A stretch of DNA of 64,000 bases from Ostrinia nubilalis (Eukaryota > Arthropoda > Insecta > Lepidoptera > Crambidae), in the NCBI RefSeq assembly GCF_963855985.1, contig NC_087108.1, positions 11,922,001-11,986,000 of the forward strand. Reading direction: 5' to 3'. The notes under the pieces were generated by a model, which had not been told where the DNA came from, did not search any database, and was given only the letters and a program-made list of their open reading frames with translations. A program made the position numbers and the translations under genes. Positions 42,250-53,133 of the stretch are shown here, in pieces (position 1 is the first letter of the stretch; the number at the start of each line of letters is the position of its first letter).

Positions 42250-42506
42250 TTAGAGAACAAACATTCACGTTAAAAAGTTCGTAAAATACCTACCTACTTA
42301 TTTTTATGATTTAACGTGATGAAATCGAGTTTTAGATTTTCAAGTGAAAGTAAAGCATAGCCTAATGCAAGATATTTTACGCTCCTATCTAAATTAATCT
42401 TTTTTTATTTCGGTCAGACAGGCTTTGGAGCGCGGGGCCCCCAAATTCGCGGGGACCGTAGCATTTGCTACTCTTGCTACGTGGCTAATCCGGCACTGAT
42501 CCCATT

Positions 42507-43315
42507 CTAGAACGTCTCGGCAAATAGAAACAGATCTATTCCTCGAGGCCCGTAAAACATCCCGGCGCAAACTGACTCCAGCTTTACGGCTCGGCGGAAA
42601 CAACAACATTTTTCACGCGCAGTACAAGGACTTAGAGACGATGGAAGCGCGTGATCAAGTCATCAGGTGTTTGTTTGTTAGTGGTAAAATAAAGTCAGAA
42701 GTAGCCAGTTCTAAGTGAAATGAAAAAAAGTGTTATCTTGCTTATATTTGTCTGTAAGCCTGCTTCTATAGTTCAATAGCTAGGATCATCATCATAAGAA
42801 ACGTGTCTTTTTGGAACCTAGTACTTACTGCTATTACTGCTAAAGTGAAATGAGGAAGGAGACATGAGTTAAAAAAGTCATAATATCAGAATCAGGATCG
42901 ACATCTTACGAAGATTTAATTATTATAGTCATAAACTGTAAACCATGGTTTCTGCAACAAATACCTACTAGCTCACAATTACTCCTGACCCACATTCGCC
43001 AGCCACATCCAGCTCCCTATCCCACGGCGCGTGCCCTCACCTTTAATAATTGACCGTATCCCGATGCGGCGGAGTTTTTCCGCAAATCGCCGAACCGGGA
43101 TAACGGTGATCAATATTGTACGTCCGACGCCGGAATTCACCTGGTCAGGGGTGTGCGACAAACCGAATGGCATTAGAAAAGTAATCGTAGGGCAAAATGG
43201 AATCGTTTGTAAACTCCGAAATTGAAATATTCCCAGTACTTTCTAGAATACATTTTAAGTCACAAAAGTAGCTTTTTTCTTCAAATAGGCTTTTGAAAGT
43301 GCTCTTACACGTCCC
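42507..43315. other. Unique non-coding DNA
   Basis: No repeat or exon is recognised. The segment 42990-43150 has raised CG content. Confidence 0.45.
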
Positions 43316-43885
43316 AGTATTATCTGGGGGCACGGCAGTGCCCCCACCAAGTCGAGCAAAAAAGCGGCACGGCCGTACCATCCTTTTCTCGAAGCAATTC
43401 AGGCCATTTTCGACTGCCTGTAACTTCGTTGTGGATAAAACTAGAAGGCTGAATTTTCATTAGCTATGCAGGCATTGTAAAGACACGGTATATTTAAAAT
43501 TTCATTCAATTTGAACCAGTAGTTTAAGAATTATAACGGGTCAAAGTTACTTAATTTTGTCACTCACTGACTCACCGATCATCAAAACTCTAAGGCACTT
43601 CTAGCAGACCTAGAAGCTTCAAATTTGGAATATAAGTAGTGTTTGGTGTATGAATCAAGGAAAAACTAAAATATTTGGGGGCACGGTAGTGCAACCGCCA
43701 AGTCGAGTAAAATTTTTCAATTTCGGTCCAGTTTTCTAGATACATAACTGCTGTCTACAAAATACAAAAAGAAATGAGATTTGGGGGCACGGTAGTGCAA
43801 CCGCCAAGTCGAGTAAAATTTTTCAATTTCGGTCCAGTTTTCTAGATACATAACTGCTGTCTACAAAATACAAAAAGAAATGAGA
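43316..43885. repeat. Interspersed repeat with GGGGGCACGGTAGTGC motif and 106-bp tandem duplication
   Basis: The motif GGGGGCACGGYAGTG followed by CCAAGTCGAG occurs at 43325, 43676 and 43782. The last two start copies of a 106-bp unit (43674-43779, 43780-43885) that look identical. The part between resembles a degraded transposon body. Confidence 0.8.
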
Positions 43886-44480
43886 TCCCATCAAAAACAA
43901 TACTTGTCAAAAAAACCAAGTCTCGCAACTCAGTTGTTCTACGGTAAAAAGTTGTGAGATCCATGTAATACCAAGTCCAGGCCAGGAAATCTTTAACGTT
44001 TTACATAAATATTGACTTGGCCATCGCATGAAAACACGTGTAAATTAAATTATTTAGTGCGATGGCCAAGTCAATACAGGGTGTTAGGTAAATGGGTATA
44101 TGAGCCGACACTAGCCCATGTTAACATGGTCATATAAATGGTATGGTGAAGTCAGAAATTTGATATCATCATTTTAATTTTTTTAATTTTCGTACAAAAT
44201 AAATTTTATAAAATCCGATTTGTATGAAAAATAAAATAATTAAAATGAAGATATCAATTTTCTGACTTCACCATACCATTTATATGACCATGTTAACATG
44301 GGCTAGTGTCGGCTCATATACCCATTTACCTAACACCCTGTATATTTATGTAAAACGTTAAAGATTTCCTGGCCTGGACTTGGTATTACATGGATCTCAC
44401 AACTTTTTACCGTAGAACAACTGAGTTGCGAGACTTGGTTTTTTTGACAAGTATTGTTTTTGATGGGATTTTAACTTTAC
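43882..44480. mobile_element. Hairpin element hosting the 264-bp foldback MITE
   Basis: The outer arms (ATCCCATCAAAAACAATACT ... TTTAACGTTTTACATAAAT, about 128 bp) are at 43885-44012 and inverted at 44342-44470. Between them lie a second palindrome (GACTTGGCCATCGCA ... TGCGATGGCCAAGTC, 44010-44074) and the MITE. Confidence 0.85.
44077..44340. mobile_element. 264-bp foldback MITE, second copy
   Basis: Same family and length as 28089-28352, flanked by TA (44075-44076, 44341-44342). Its arms appear nearly perfect, so it is probably the younger copy. Confidence 0.92.
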
Positions 44481-47400
44481 CACTGCTTCAAGACAATAAA
44501 TGGTCAAGAAGATTTCTCCAGGAACGTAACCTACTTGTGAAATTTTGCTAAAAGACATAAAATTTCCTCAACTAAGCCTCTACCTACACAACCCTGGCTG
44601 GCAACACGCAAATTGAATTAGTTATGTGCGTGCGATTGGCTTTTTGTGTTGTTGATTACGATTGTCATCATCACGTAAGCGATTGGTTCATTTGTCCGCG
44701 CCCCGTTCGGCGCACCGCTGATTAATATTGGATTATGATTGGCGTTTGGGATGTGTTGATGGGATTTGAGAGAACACTGTTTTTGCATTCATTGGACAAA
44801 AATTACATTAATTTGCATTCGGATCATCGTCAGAAGGCTAAAAGACACTAAGCCTTATCGAAAAAGAACGCGTGTCAGTAGTGCGCAATACTATGGTCTA
44901 ATAAGCACCATATACTATGACGTGGACGTCTTTCGGCTGAAACGAACGAACGAACGAACTATGATAATGTTTTACTGCCAAACAAAGAGTAAGCTAGCAT
45001 CACAGTACCTACTACTGTTTGCGTGAGCTTTAATAGTACTTTTATATGGTCATCGTACCTATGTAATTTCGAAAGCAAGTTAAGCAGTACATCATGGTAA
45101 CTGGTTCTCATCCAAAGGCTGTTACAGCCAAAAAGTATAATAGAACAGACGACCACTAGAACACATGAACCCTAAGGAAAGAAGATGGTATATCTCGACA
45201 GGTATGTAATTGATGATGCTAATAAATTCCAAAGTTGGTGATTCGAAAGCCCGACATATTTTTGCGGGTGCAAGAACTTTTCAAATCCCATCCATTGTGA
45301 GATAACGAAGATTTTTCTTCCCATTTTCCATCCGAATATTATAAACTAGCTCCCGAGCAAGCTTGACAAAGCGTAATAGCCATTTTCCATAAATATGATA
45401 CTAATTTACAACCAAATGACCCGACCGAATACAAAGCTCCTTTTGAAGTCGTTAAAAACGAAACTGCCATTGAATAATTCACATTCACCCGTCCAGATGA
45501 GAATATTTCAACTACTGCAAACTACCGATCGTTACGACACAGATTCGCTTGCAGTTATACAAAGCGCGGTGCGCCATTGGTTGGGGAATTAAAAATTCTG
45601 CCAAGCGATTACAGAGCCAAACGTCATCCACCTTCGAGTTGGAGCCACCCTAAAATCGCACACGGCGAGCTTAAAACTAATACATCTGGGTGGTGTGTGA
45701 GGGGTGGGGGGAGAGGGGTGGCTCTGTGTTAATTATTCACATTTTAATTTACGGAGCCCGGCCTGGGCAGCCGGGCTTGGGAAAAATGTCTTGCAGTCTT
45801 TCGTTCGACAGCTACACGGAATTGTACCGGATAGGTGTTAATTTGCTGTAATTTTGTTCAGTCGGGTTTTATTAAGCTTTGCAGATAAACTTTCTGTTTA
45901 TTCAGATGTCTGATTAAGGGAATTTGTTTTTAGTAGACGACGTTTTCACTCATTTGGAGATAAGTATCTTCGAGTGACTTTCCTTTTAGAAGGAGCTTAA
46001 TTAATGATGTTTTCTGCGATCATTCACAAGGAGGAAAGTGAATTTTTTCGACAGATCAGCCTTTGTAATTATTATACTATATCGGATTCTTGGAATTACA
46101 AAAAGGTTGCTCATTTGTTTCAGGGCGATTCATCAAATGGAATTGTACTTCCAGTAACGAGTTCCAATAATGAGAAAGCCTGTAGGTACTCCTGAAACGG
46201 CCATTTCCATTCCTCCCTAACATTCTGGCGGCGTCGAAGTTAATAGGCGTGTATTATTCAAAAGAATACTAAACCAACATTCAAATACACGTAACCCCAG
46301 CGTATTAGAACATCACTTCCATAACACATGCTTTGAATATTACAAAACAGCCCCTTTTAAAAACGGAGTTTGTCCCTTTCCTCCCAGACCGATAGGAGTG
46401 AGATAAGGCGAGGTGTAGAGGATTCCGATGAGAAAAGCGATCAGAATACGGACGCACGATTGCCATCTAAATAATTCAGGCGTATATCCCGTGCTTGTAT
46501 CCTTTAGCAAAACTAACGATGCATTTCGTCTGACACATCTCCGATATCTGATCGTCTTTATTCCGTGGTCCATAGAGGTGGTATTGCATGTTTCTTGTCC
46601 TTGGGAGGTGGAGTTGGTTATTTGGGAGTGACGTATGGAGTTTTTACAGGCTCTTATACGAAATGTCGATCCGAATCTGCCCCCGCAGTGTGACGAGCGC
46701 AAAAACAATGAATGTTGATCGTAAAACGTGAATGGCAAGATGCGGTGAGATGTGGTGTTGTACGTATTTTGTGGCAGATTCGATTCGATTTGTGAGGTTC
46801 CTTTAATCGAGTAGGTAACTGGACTCGATGTGGCTTCTGATTTTACTATAAATGTCGCACAATGATGTGACACAATTATTGAATCTGGATTCTGGAATCG
46901 ATGCTTGGATTGCTTTTGATTTTTGGTGGATCTTTTTAATCATAGTTATTGATGGCTGTTCACCTAAGTTACTTAGGGAGTTTTGGTCAATTCCAGCGCC
47001 ATACACTGTCATTAACTTCCAAATCAGAATTTCAATATTCTATCGATTGTGAACACAATCGATTCCGGACATCACTAGCAGCATCAGGCTAATTCAGGGA
47101 TGATCATCGCGGTTCTTTTCCGATTTGCGATGCAAATGAACCGTATCAATTATGTATGGCAGAGGGCTGGTTTGACTTATGAACACTTGTATCGGAATTG
47201 ACACGCGTTTGATAGACCTGATGTGGAAATAGACTGATAGTCATTTTGGTAGTGTAATTTTATTGAATATTACGTGACAGTTTTACCCCATTGCCGAACA
47301 AGTAAGAGAAAGGTGCCTGATAAAGTCTTCAAAGGTTAGATTTGATCCTCACTAATATATTGTCTTTCCTGTTCTAAGTACATATTTATTTTTAAGGAAA

Positions 47401-48513
47401 ATGTGAGTGAACGTTGAATTTGCTTCTTATGTCAGAAATCAATTTCATCAAAGAGAAGAACAGTCATTTGCTTCTGAGTTGTTGTCAAGCCTTTCTAGAT
47501 TTTCTACTAACTGCAAAGACAATTTGATTAATTTCATCCAGTGTCAAGTAGAAAGGGATTTTTTCCACAGTCGGAGATGTCCTCCAGCTCAACATAACTG
47601 TCAAATCTATTCAGGTGTTATACCAAAACAGATATGTAGAATATAATTATTTTTAGCATCACATCTCAAAGCCGGACCGTCTCAGCCGCACCTTAATCAA
47701 TTTTGCGCACACCCGCTCCACAGGGCGCATTAACATATTTTCGTACATCGTTTCAAAGGGTCTGAATTTCAAAAATACGACGACACTCTCTCATTAACTT
47801 GCCAACGTGTAAGGAGCTCGACTGAATACTAATTGTGAGTGAGTAACGGCGGTGCGGAATTGACAATCGGCGGGATGGTTTTCGGCGACTTTGCAATTAC
47901 TCCGCGACGCCAGAACCGTGATCCGAGTGTCATTTTAATAAAGGTTTGGCTTTTATTTGCTGGTTCTATAGCGGACATTGAAGTAATGTCGTTAGAGCGC
48001 TTTCACATTAGGGCGTTAGAAGAGCGACGCGTGCGTTTTTGTATGTGAAGGCATGCATCCGCTGTCACATAGTATGAAATTATCGGCAGCGCGTCTGTCG
48101 CGCGTATGACGCGCTGCTAAAGTCGCCTAAATGTGAGTTCTTACAACAACCTGACAGTGTGGTGGTTGGAAATGTTGGAATGAAGGATTTATTAACATCG
48201 AAGGAAGGAATGACAGTGATATTGAAGTCATTATTACTGATTACATTATTTGGTCAGCTTATGGTATTTCATTTTAAATTGATGACTGGTCTTGTAATTC
48301 GCTTAACAGACTGCTTATTCTAGAGAATTCTGTAACATCTTCATTCTTCATGTACCTACCATGTTTTTACGCAAATAAAGATTCTGATTTAGAATAAACT
48401 TTGTGCGTTGTTTAGAGGTCTACATTTTTTAAATAATGTTAATTCTCAATTCTATTTACTTCGTAATCTAAAAAATTCTTCATAAAATCTAAGTTCTTTT
48501 ATTTTATTTTAAA
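44481..48513. other. Mostly unique non-coding DNA
   Basis: A LINE tail fragment is at about 44915-44965 (GTGGACGTCTTTCGGCTG followed by (AACG)n). The rest has no recognised family. CG-richer segments occur at 44580-44760, 45240-45900, 46330-46750 and 47670-48120. Open frames here, including one of 177 codons at 46340-46873 (-), lack motifs and splice context. Confidence 0.45.
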
Positions 48514-48744
48514 CTAGCTTTCCGCCCGCGGCTTCGCCCGCGTGGAATTTTGTCTGTCACAGAAAAACTTTATCGCGCGCGTCCCTGTTTCAAAAACCGG
48601 GATAAAAACTATCCTATGTTCTTTCCCGGGACTCAAACTATCTCTATGCCAAATTTCATCAAAATCGGTTGCGAGGTTTAAGCGGGAAAGCGTAACAGAC
48701 AGACAGACAGACAGAGTTACTTTCGCATTTATAATATTAATAGT
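48514..48744 (-). mobile_element. (GTCY)n-type short lepidopteran element, compact copy
   Basis: Antisense copy: CTAGCTTTCCGCCCGCGGC, CAAAAACCGGGATAAAAACT, GACAGACAGACAGACAGA and TTTCGCATTTATAATATTAA are all present in about 230 bp. Its ends match the split copy at 7735-9170. Confidence 0.88.
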
Positions 48745-49317
48745 TGGGATATGATTTCATATCGTCAGAAGATAAGTCCGATAAGTCATCAATATACATT
48801 TATTTATGTTTACAAATAGGCAGGCGCTAACGAGATAACGGCTGTAGGCACATAATATCCTGGGGTGGTTGCAGGGGCCACGGTGTTAATTATACGATTT
48901 TCTTTGAAATAAGTTAATAAATATTGGATAAGGCGCACCCTCCACTGGCCCTTAATGAACCCGCTCGCGCCTGATTGTTGCTACTTACCGGCTACAGGAA
49001 TCATTGGATGGTGTAGGTACTTACTTCTAATGTAAAAACAAAAAAATATGTATTTAGGGAAATACTTTTTTTTACTAAGCCTAAGGGTTGTAATTAGGTA
49101 GAGCATTAGCACTTATGATTAAAAAAAGAAAAGAAATGATGTCGGATGGTGATTTTTCAATGCAAAAAAAATATTTCTCATTAGGTTTTGTGGGCCTCTG
49201 ACCTCTAATTAGACAATAGGGATGTTTCCTGGGTAAAAAAGCAAGTTTTAATTAGATCGTCAGTTATCTTATCAAAAACTACTCGATACGTATTTATCAC
49301 TTTTTATAATTAACTTT
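48745..49317. other. Non-coding stretch without recognised feature
   Basis: AT-rich sequence. Nothing is supported here. Confidence 0.4.
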
Positions 49318-50310
49318 TTAAAAAAATAAAACCGACTTCAAATGCGTGAACACAAAAAAAATCTAAAAATTAAAAATATTGCGTATAAAAAAGTTCATCC
49401 CCAATTTTCCACCCTTGGGGGTGAAATATTTTCTTCAAATTCGCATGAAACCACCCTTATGATAATACCTATTCAACAAAAAAATAATCGTTCAAATTGA
49501 TTTATAATCGGCGGAGATATTGCGAATAAAAAAGTTCATCCCCAATTTTCCACCCTTGGGGGTTGTTTTTTCTATTATTAAATTTAAATGGGACCACCCT
49601 TGAGGTATTATCTATACGCCGAAAAAAGATTTGTTCAAATCGGTTCATAATTGGCGGAGTTATCGCGTAACAAACATAGAAAAAAAACATACGGGTCGAA
49701 TTGAGAACCTCCTCCTTTTTTGAAGTCGGTTGAAAACTAATGAAAATGTAAAGAGATAAAGCGTGCCCAAGTTCTAAAGAAAAGGCCCGTGACGTCAGTG
49801 AGTGCGTAAGAGTGCAGCACTTTGTGACGTCGCGCGGAACTTCAACGCACTATAACGTTGTAACTACATATTTGTTTGATTGACAACTAAAAATATACGT
49901 GTCCAATATATTCAACCGACTTCAAAAAAGGAGGAGGTTCTCAATTCGACCCGTATGTTTTTTTTTTTTTTTTTTTTTTTCCTATGTTTGTTACGCGATA
50001 ACTCCGCCAATTATGAACCGATTTGAACAAATCTTTTTTCGGCGTATAGGTAATACCTCAAGGGTGGTCCCATTTAAATTGAATAATAAAAAAAACAACC
50101 CCCAAGGGTGGATAATTGGGGATGAACTTTTTTATACGCAATATCTCCGCCGATTATAAACCAATTTGAACGATTATTTTTTTGTTGAATAGGTATTATC
50201 AAAAGGGTGGTTTCATGCGAATGTGAAGAAAATATTTCATCCCCAAGGGTGGAAAATTGGGGATGAACTTTTTTATACGCAATATCTCCGCCGATTATGA
50301 ACCAATTTTT
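49318..50310. repeat. Head-to-head pair of a lepidopteran repeat (~400-bp inverted arms)
   Basis: The left unit (49318-49736) holds AAGTTCATCCCCAATTTTCC twice and ends CTCCTCCTTTTTTGAAGTCG. The right unit (49911-50310) is its reverse complement with scattered changes. The 174-bp spacer differs in composition. Frames such as 49899-50159 come from this repeat and are not genes. Confidence 0.85.
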
Positions 50311-50395
50311 TTTGGTCTCAGTGCTGCCTACCTTCAGTGGTAACATCAAGGTAATAATTAGTTAACTAAAAAGCAAGAAATAAGTAAAATTTTAT

Positions 50396-50694
50396 AAAAA
50401 AAAATAAAACCGACTCCAAAAAACCTACACTAAAACGTAGAAAAATAATTACTAATTACCTACTTATTTATTAGGACGAATTATTAATATTTATGTAGGT
50501 ATACCATGATTGATACTTTTGGAGTCGGTGCAGGCAAACTTTACATGTTTCATAATCTTGGCACCGACTCCAGAAGTATCAATCATGGTATACCTACATA
50601 AATATTAATAATTCGTCCTAATAAATAAGTAGGTAATTAGTAATTATTTTTCTACGTTTTAGTGTAGGTTTTTTGGAGTCGGTTTTATTTTTTT
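50396..50694. repeat. Near-perfect 300-bp palindrome
   Basis: The arms of about 130 bp, starting AAAATAAAACCGACTCCAAA and ending TTTTGGAGTCGGTG, face each other across a loop of about 35 bp. AAACCGACT is also found at the start of 49318-50310, so both may derive from one repeat family. Confidence 0.88.
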
Positions 50695-50874
50695 TTATAA
50701 AATTTTATTTTGTATTAAAATTGACGGACTAAAAATTTTTTTTAGGAAACGAGCCTATTGGCATTAATAATTTTAATACGACTGTCTTAAACTTTTCTGA
50801 TTTTCTCTTATCCTAGTGGGTCTAATCAATGCTTCTTGACTTTTTATTTTGTTTTCATCTAAAATATGTACAGA

Positions 50875-51860
50875 ACCGAAAAGGCGACGGCCACACCACG
50901 GCAAGATCGAAGGTGAGCATCGCCGCACATACGTAGATTTCAACGATTTAGGCGGCCAAAACCCACTTTTCCAAAATCAATCTATTGAAAAATAAACCAT
51001 GTACGCGGGTAGTACACACTTCCAGGAATACCATGGTACCTTTTTCAATGTTCAACGAGCGCAAATCTACCCTCTAGAGTAGTCTGAATGCGATAGTTCG
51101 CTTAACGTGTAGGTATTTGTTTTCGGGCGCTCTTAAACTTACAACTTTTGTAAATTGCATATTTATTTTTAAAACCATTGTTTTCGAGTAACAGTGGTGG
51201 ATTGCGATAATTAAGGATAGAGCCTATGTTTTTTAACAGTAATTTACTTAGTTTTTGTTTTCCTAAATATATTTAAAAATTGTCAAAGATAGCTGTATCA
51301 GAAATGAGTTTTTTTTGTATTTTTTATTTTAAAGTGGTCGTTTAACTAACTTCAGGGTCCGTCCGAGCAATAATTTCTTTATTTTTTAATAGTTTACATA
51401 TTGTTCTTAAAATCTGCAAAAAAATTTGCCGCGGAAACCCGCGCTTTTTTAAATTAACAGCATTTGAAGATTTGGAGAAAAAATTGAGCAAAATATCATT
51501 TTATTGCTACTTTGTATTAAATCCATTTACTTTTTATTTTAGGCCTGTCTGGTGCCTCGGGTACTAAAGTAGTTACTCGGAATTACTTATTTGACCAGAT
51601 ACAAAGGCAAAATTTACCAAGTTTCAGTGATAAACTTGATTTTTATGAATATTTTCTTTTGAGTCGTTATGGAGACACAGAAAATGCTGAAAAGAGTTTG
51701 AAGCAAAGTTCTTCTTATGTGAAAAGCTAATTCAAGAAGAGGTGGATGAAAGCCAATAAACATGAAGAAGTGTTTTTTAAAAAAAAGCCGCAGAAGCCCC
51801 GAACAAGCATTTCCGGTCATATCGGCTTAACTTTGCTAGAAAGTTTTCTAGAAAGGAACG
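50875..51860 (+). pseudogene. Decayed coding-like sequence interrupted by the LTR element
   Basis: A candidate exon 50875-50929 (acceptor TACAG, donor GTGAGC) and a frame from 51543 (acceptor TTTTAG) read together as KIEGLSGASGTK, then LFDQIQRQNLPSFSDKLDFY and LLSRYGDTENAEKSLKQ. One stop (TAA at about 51728) interrupts, then the frame continues to LLESFLERN, where the LTR element begins. Beyond it, at 57535-57602, frames such as VDRLVLTSDPLISSRRHNK may be the continuation. I do not recognise the protein. Confidence 0.4.
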
Positions 51861-53133
51861 TGTTAGAATATATGTATCTACATACCTGATTCACATTAAT
51901 ATTCCATAGTAAATATGTAGAATTGGTACACTATTTAACTTGTTAAACACTACACACACAAAACATTGCACAGCCGCCATATTAAGTGACATTAAAATTT
52001 AGATTTATACAAATCGTAACAAGAATTTATTGTAAGGTTTCTGGTTTCTTAATAATTGAGAATTTAATTTAGATCTCGGATTCTAAATATAAAAAGTATT
52101 ATAATCCTGTTTATGATATATTGTAAAATGAGAAACTCCAACTTCCGCTTCCGAATACAAATAGTTATAAAATCCTGTGCTCTGATTGGTCGACTGTTCT
52201 GATTGGTCGTTTTAAGCCGACCAATCGGAGTCGAGTAAAGAGGGAGAATGTGGGTATAAATAGATGGAATTTCTCATTGAGAGGCAGTCTGAACGGATCT
52301 TTGAGGTGATGCTGATTGCTGACCAAAGTTAAGTATACATTGTTTATTGGTACTATTATTATGCTTGTTGTGTAATTGTATTGTATTATTGTGATATTGT
52401 ATTAACACGTGGCTATGTGGCTGCGCCAGGCCTATTATATTGACACCTGGCCAATTGATGGTGACATGCCACGGGGTCGGGTCGGTAGTTTGATGACCAG
52501 TATAAAGAAGGACAATGCTTATAGTTGCCGGTTATGTTATGGTACAAAACCTAAGTCGTAACCTAACCTAAACCTAAACCTAACCTAACCTAAACCTAAG
52601 TCTTAACGTAACCTAACTTAGAACTTGTGTTCTGTGTGTTTGATTATAAATACTGGTTATACAAAATACCGTCAAAATGTTAATAATAAATAAGACGTAA
52701 TTACTGCTAGATTACTCATTTTTATATAAGTTATAAATTGTAACTGGTTGAAAAAGAGGCTAACAAAGGTGACTGAGTTTCTTCCGCCACTTCTTCTCAG
52801 CACCAGCCCATTTTGTCCCGAAGTGGTGGTAGGGCAAGCTATATTTGGGACGTGTATAAGTGCCCTGGAAAAGGGCTTTATACTGAATAAACCATTTGAA
52901 TTTATAATTGGATTTTTAATTTGGAACTTGCTTATTTATTAAACTACAGTATCTATTATAGTCCTATATATTTCCACGGTATAATACGATATGATAGGAA
53001 TATAACGTAAAGTATTTTATGCTAGATTTTGCTTATTATTCTTCTTTTTGTGGTAACTTTATTAATTAAAGAATCTGCTTTAATACATTAATATTTCCCA
53101 ATTTACAAATGATTAATGCCCAAAATTCTAACA
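51861..53133. repeat. Left LTR
   Basis: It contains inverted CCAAT-type boxes (TGATTGGTCG twice, CCGACCAATCGG), TATAAA at 52255-52260 and AATAAA at 52886-52891, giving a plausible U3-R-U5 layout read on the + strand. A cluster of CCTAA/CCTAAA repeats lies at about 52558-52605. Confidence 0.9.
52255..52260 (+). promoter_or_regulatory. LTR TATA box
   Basis: TATAAA in GTGGGTATAAATAGATGG follows three CCAAT-like boxes within about 80 bp. Transcription would start near 52285-52300, around GAGGCAGTCTGAACGG. Confidence 0.6.

Larger units (their letters stand above)
38657..42498. mobile_element. hAT transposon remnant with 8-bp target duplication, hosting nested elements
   Basis: The 13-bp ends CAGTGCCGGATTA (38657-38669) and TAATCCGGCACTG (42486-42498) are perfect inverted repeats. 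The flanks ATCCCATT at 38649-38656 and 42499-42506 are an exact 8-bp target duplication. A hAT dimerisation-domain coding remnant at 38761-38979 belongs to it. Two later elements (39462-41465 and 41515-42249) are inserted inside and account for most of its 3842 bp. Confidence 0.92.

Noticed and set aside
46340..46873. Open frame of 177 codons on the - strand
   Set aside because: It is the longest open frame in the right half, but it has no domain, no splice context and low-complexity Ser/Thr-rich text. Chance is the simpler explanation.
47407..47646. Weak gag-like pattern (YVRNQFHQREEQSFASELL…)
   Set aside because: The spacing loosely resembles insect gag proteins, but there is no zinc knuckle, no flanking LTR and no second copy.
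49899..50159. Frame shared with 49502-49690 (…CYAITPPIMNRFEQIFF…)
   Set aside because: It appears conserved only because the inverted repeat arms are copies of each other. The repeat family is non-coding at this end.
52748..52942. 64-codon frame present in both LTRs
   Set aside because: It is repeated only because the LTR is repeated. It covers the polyadenylation region and has no protein motif.
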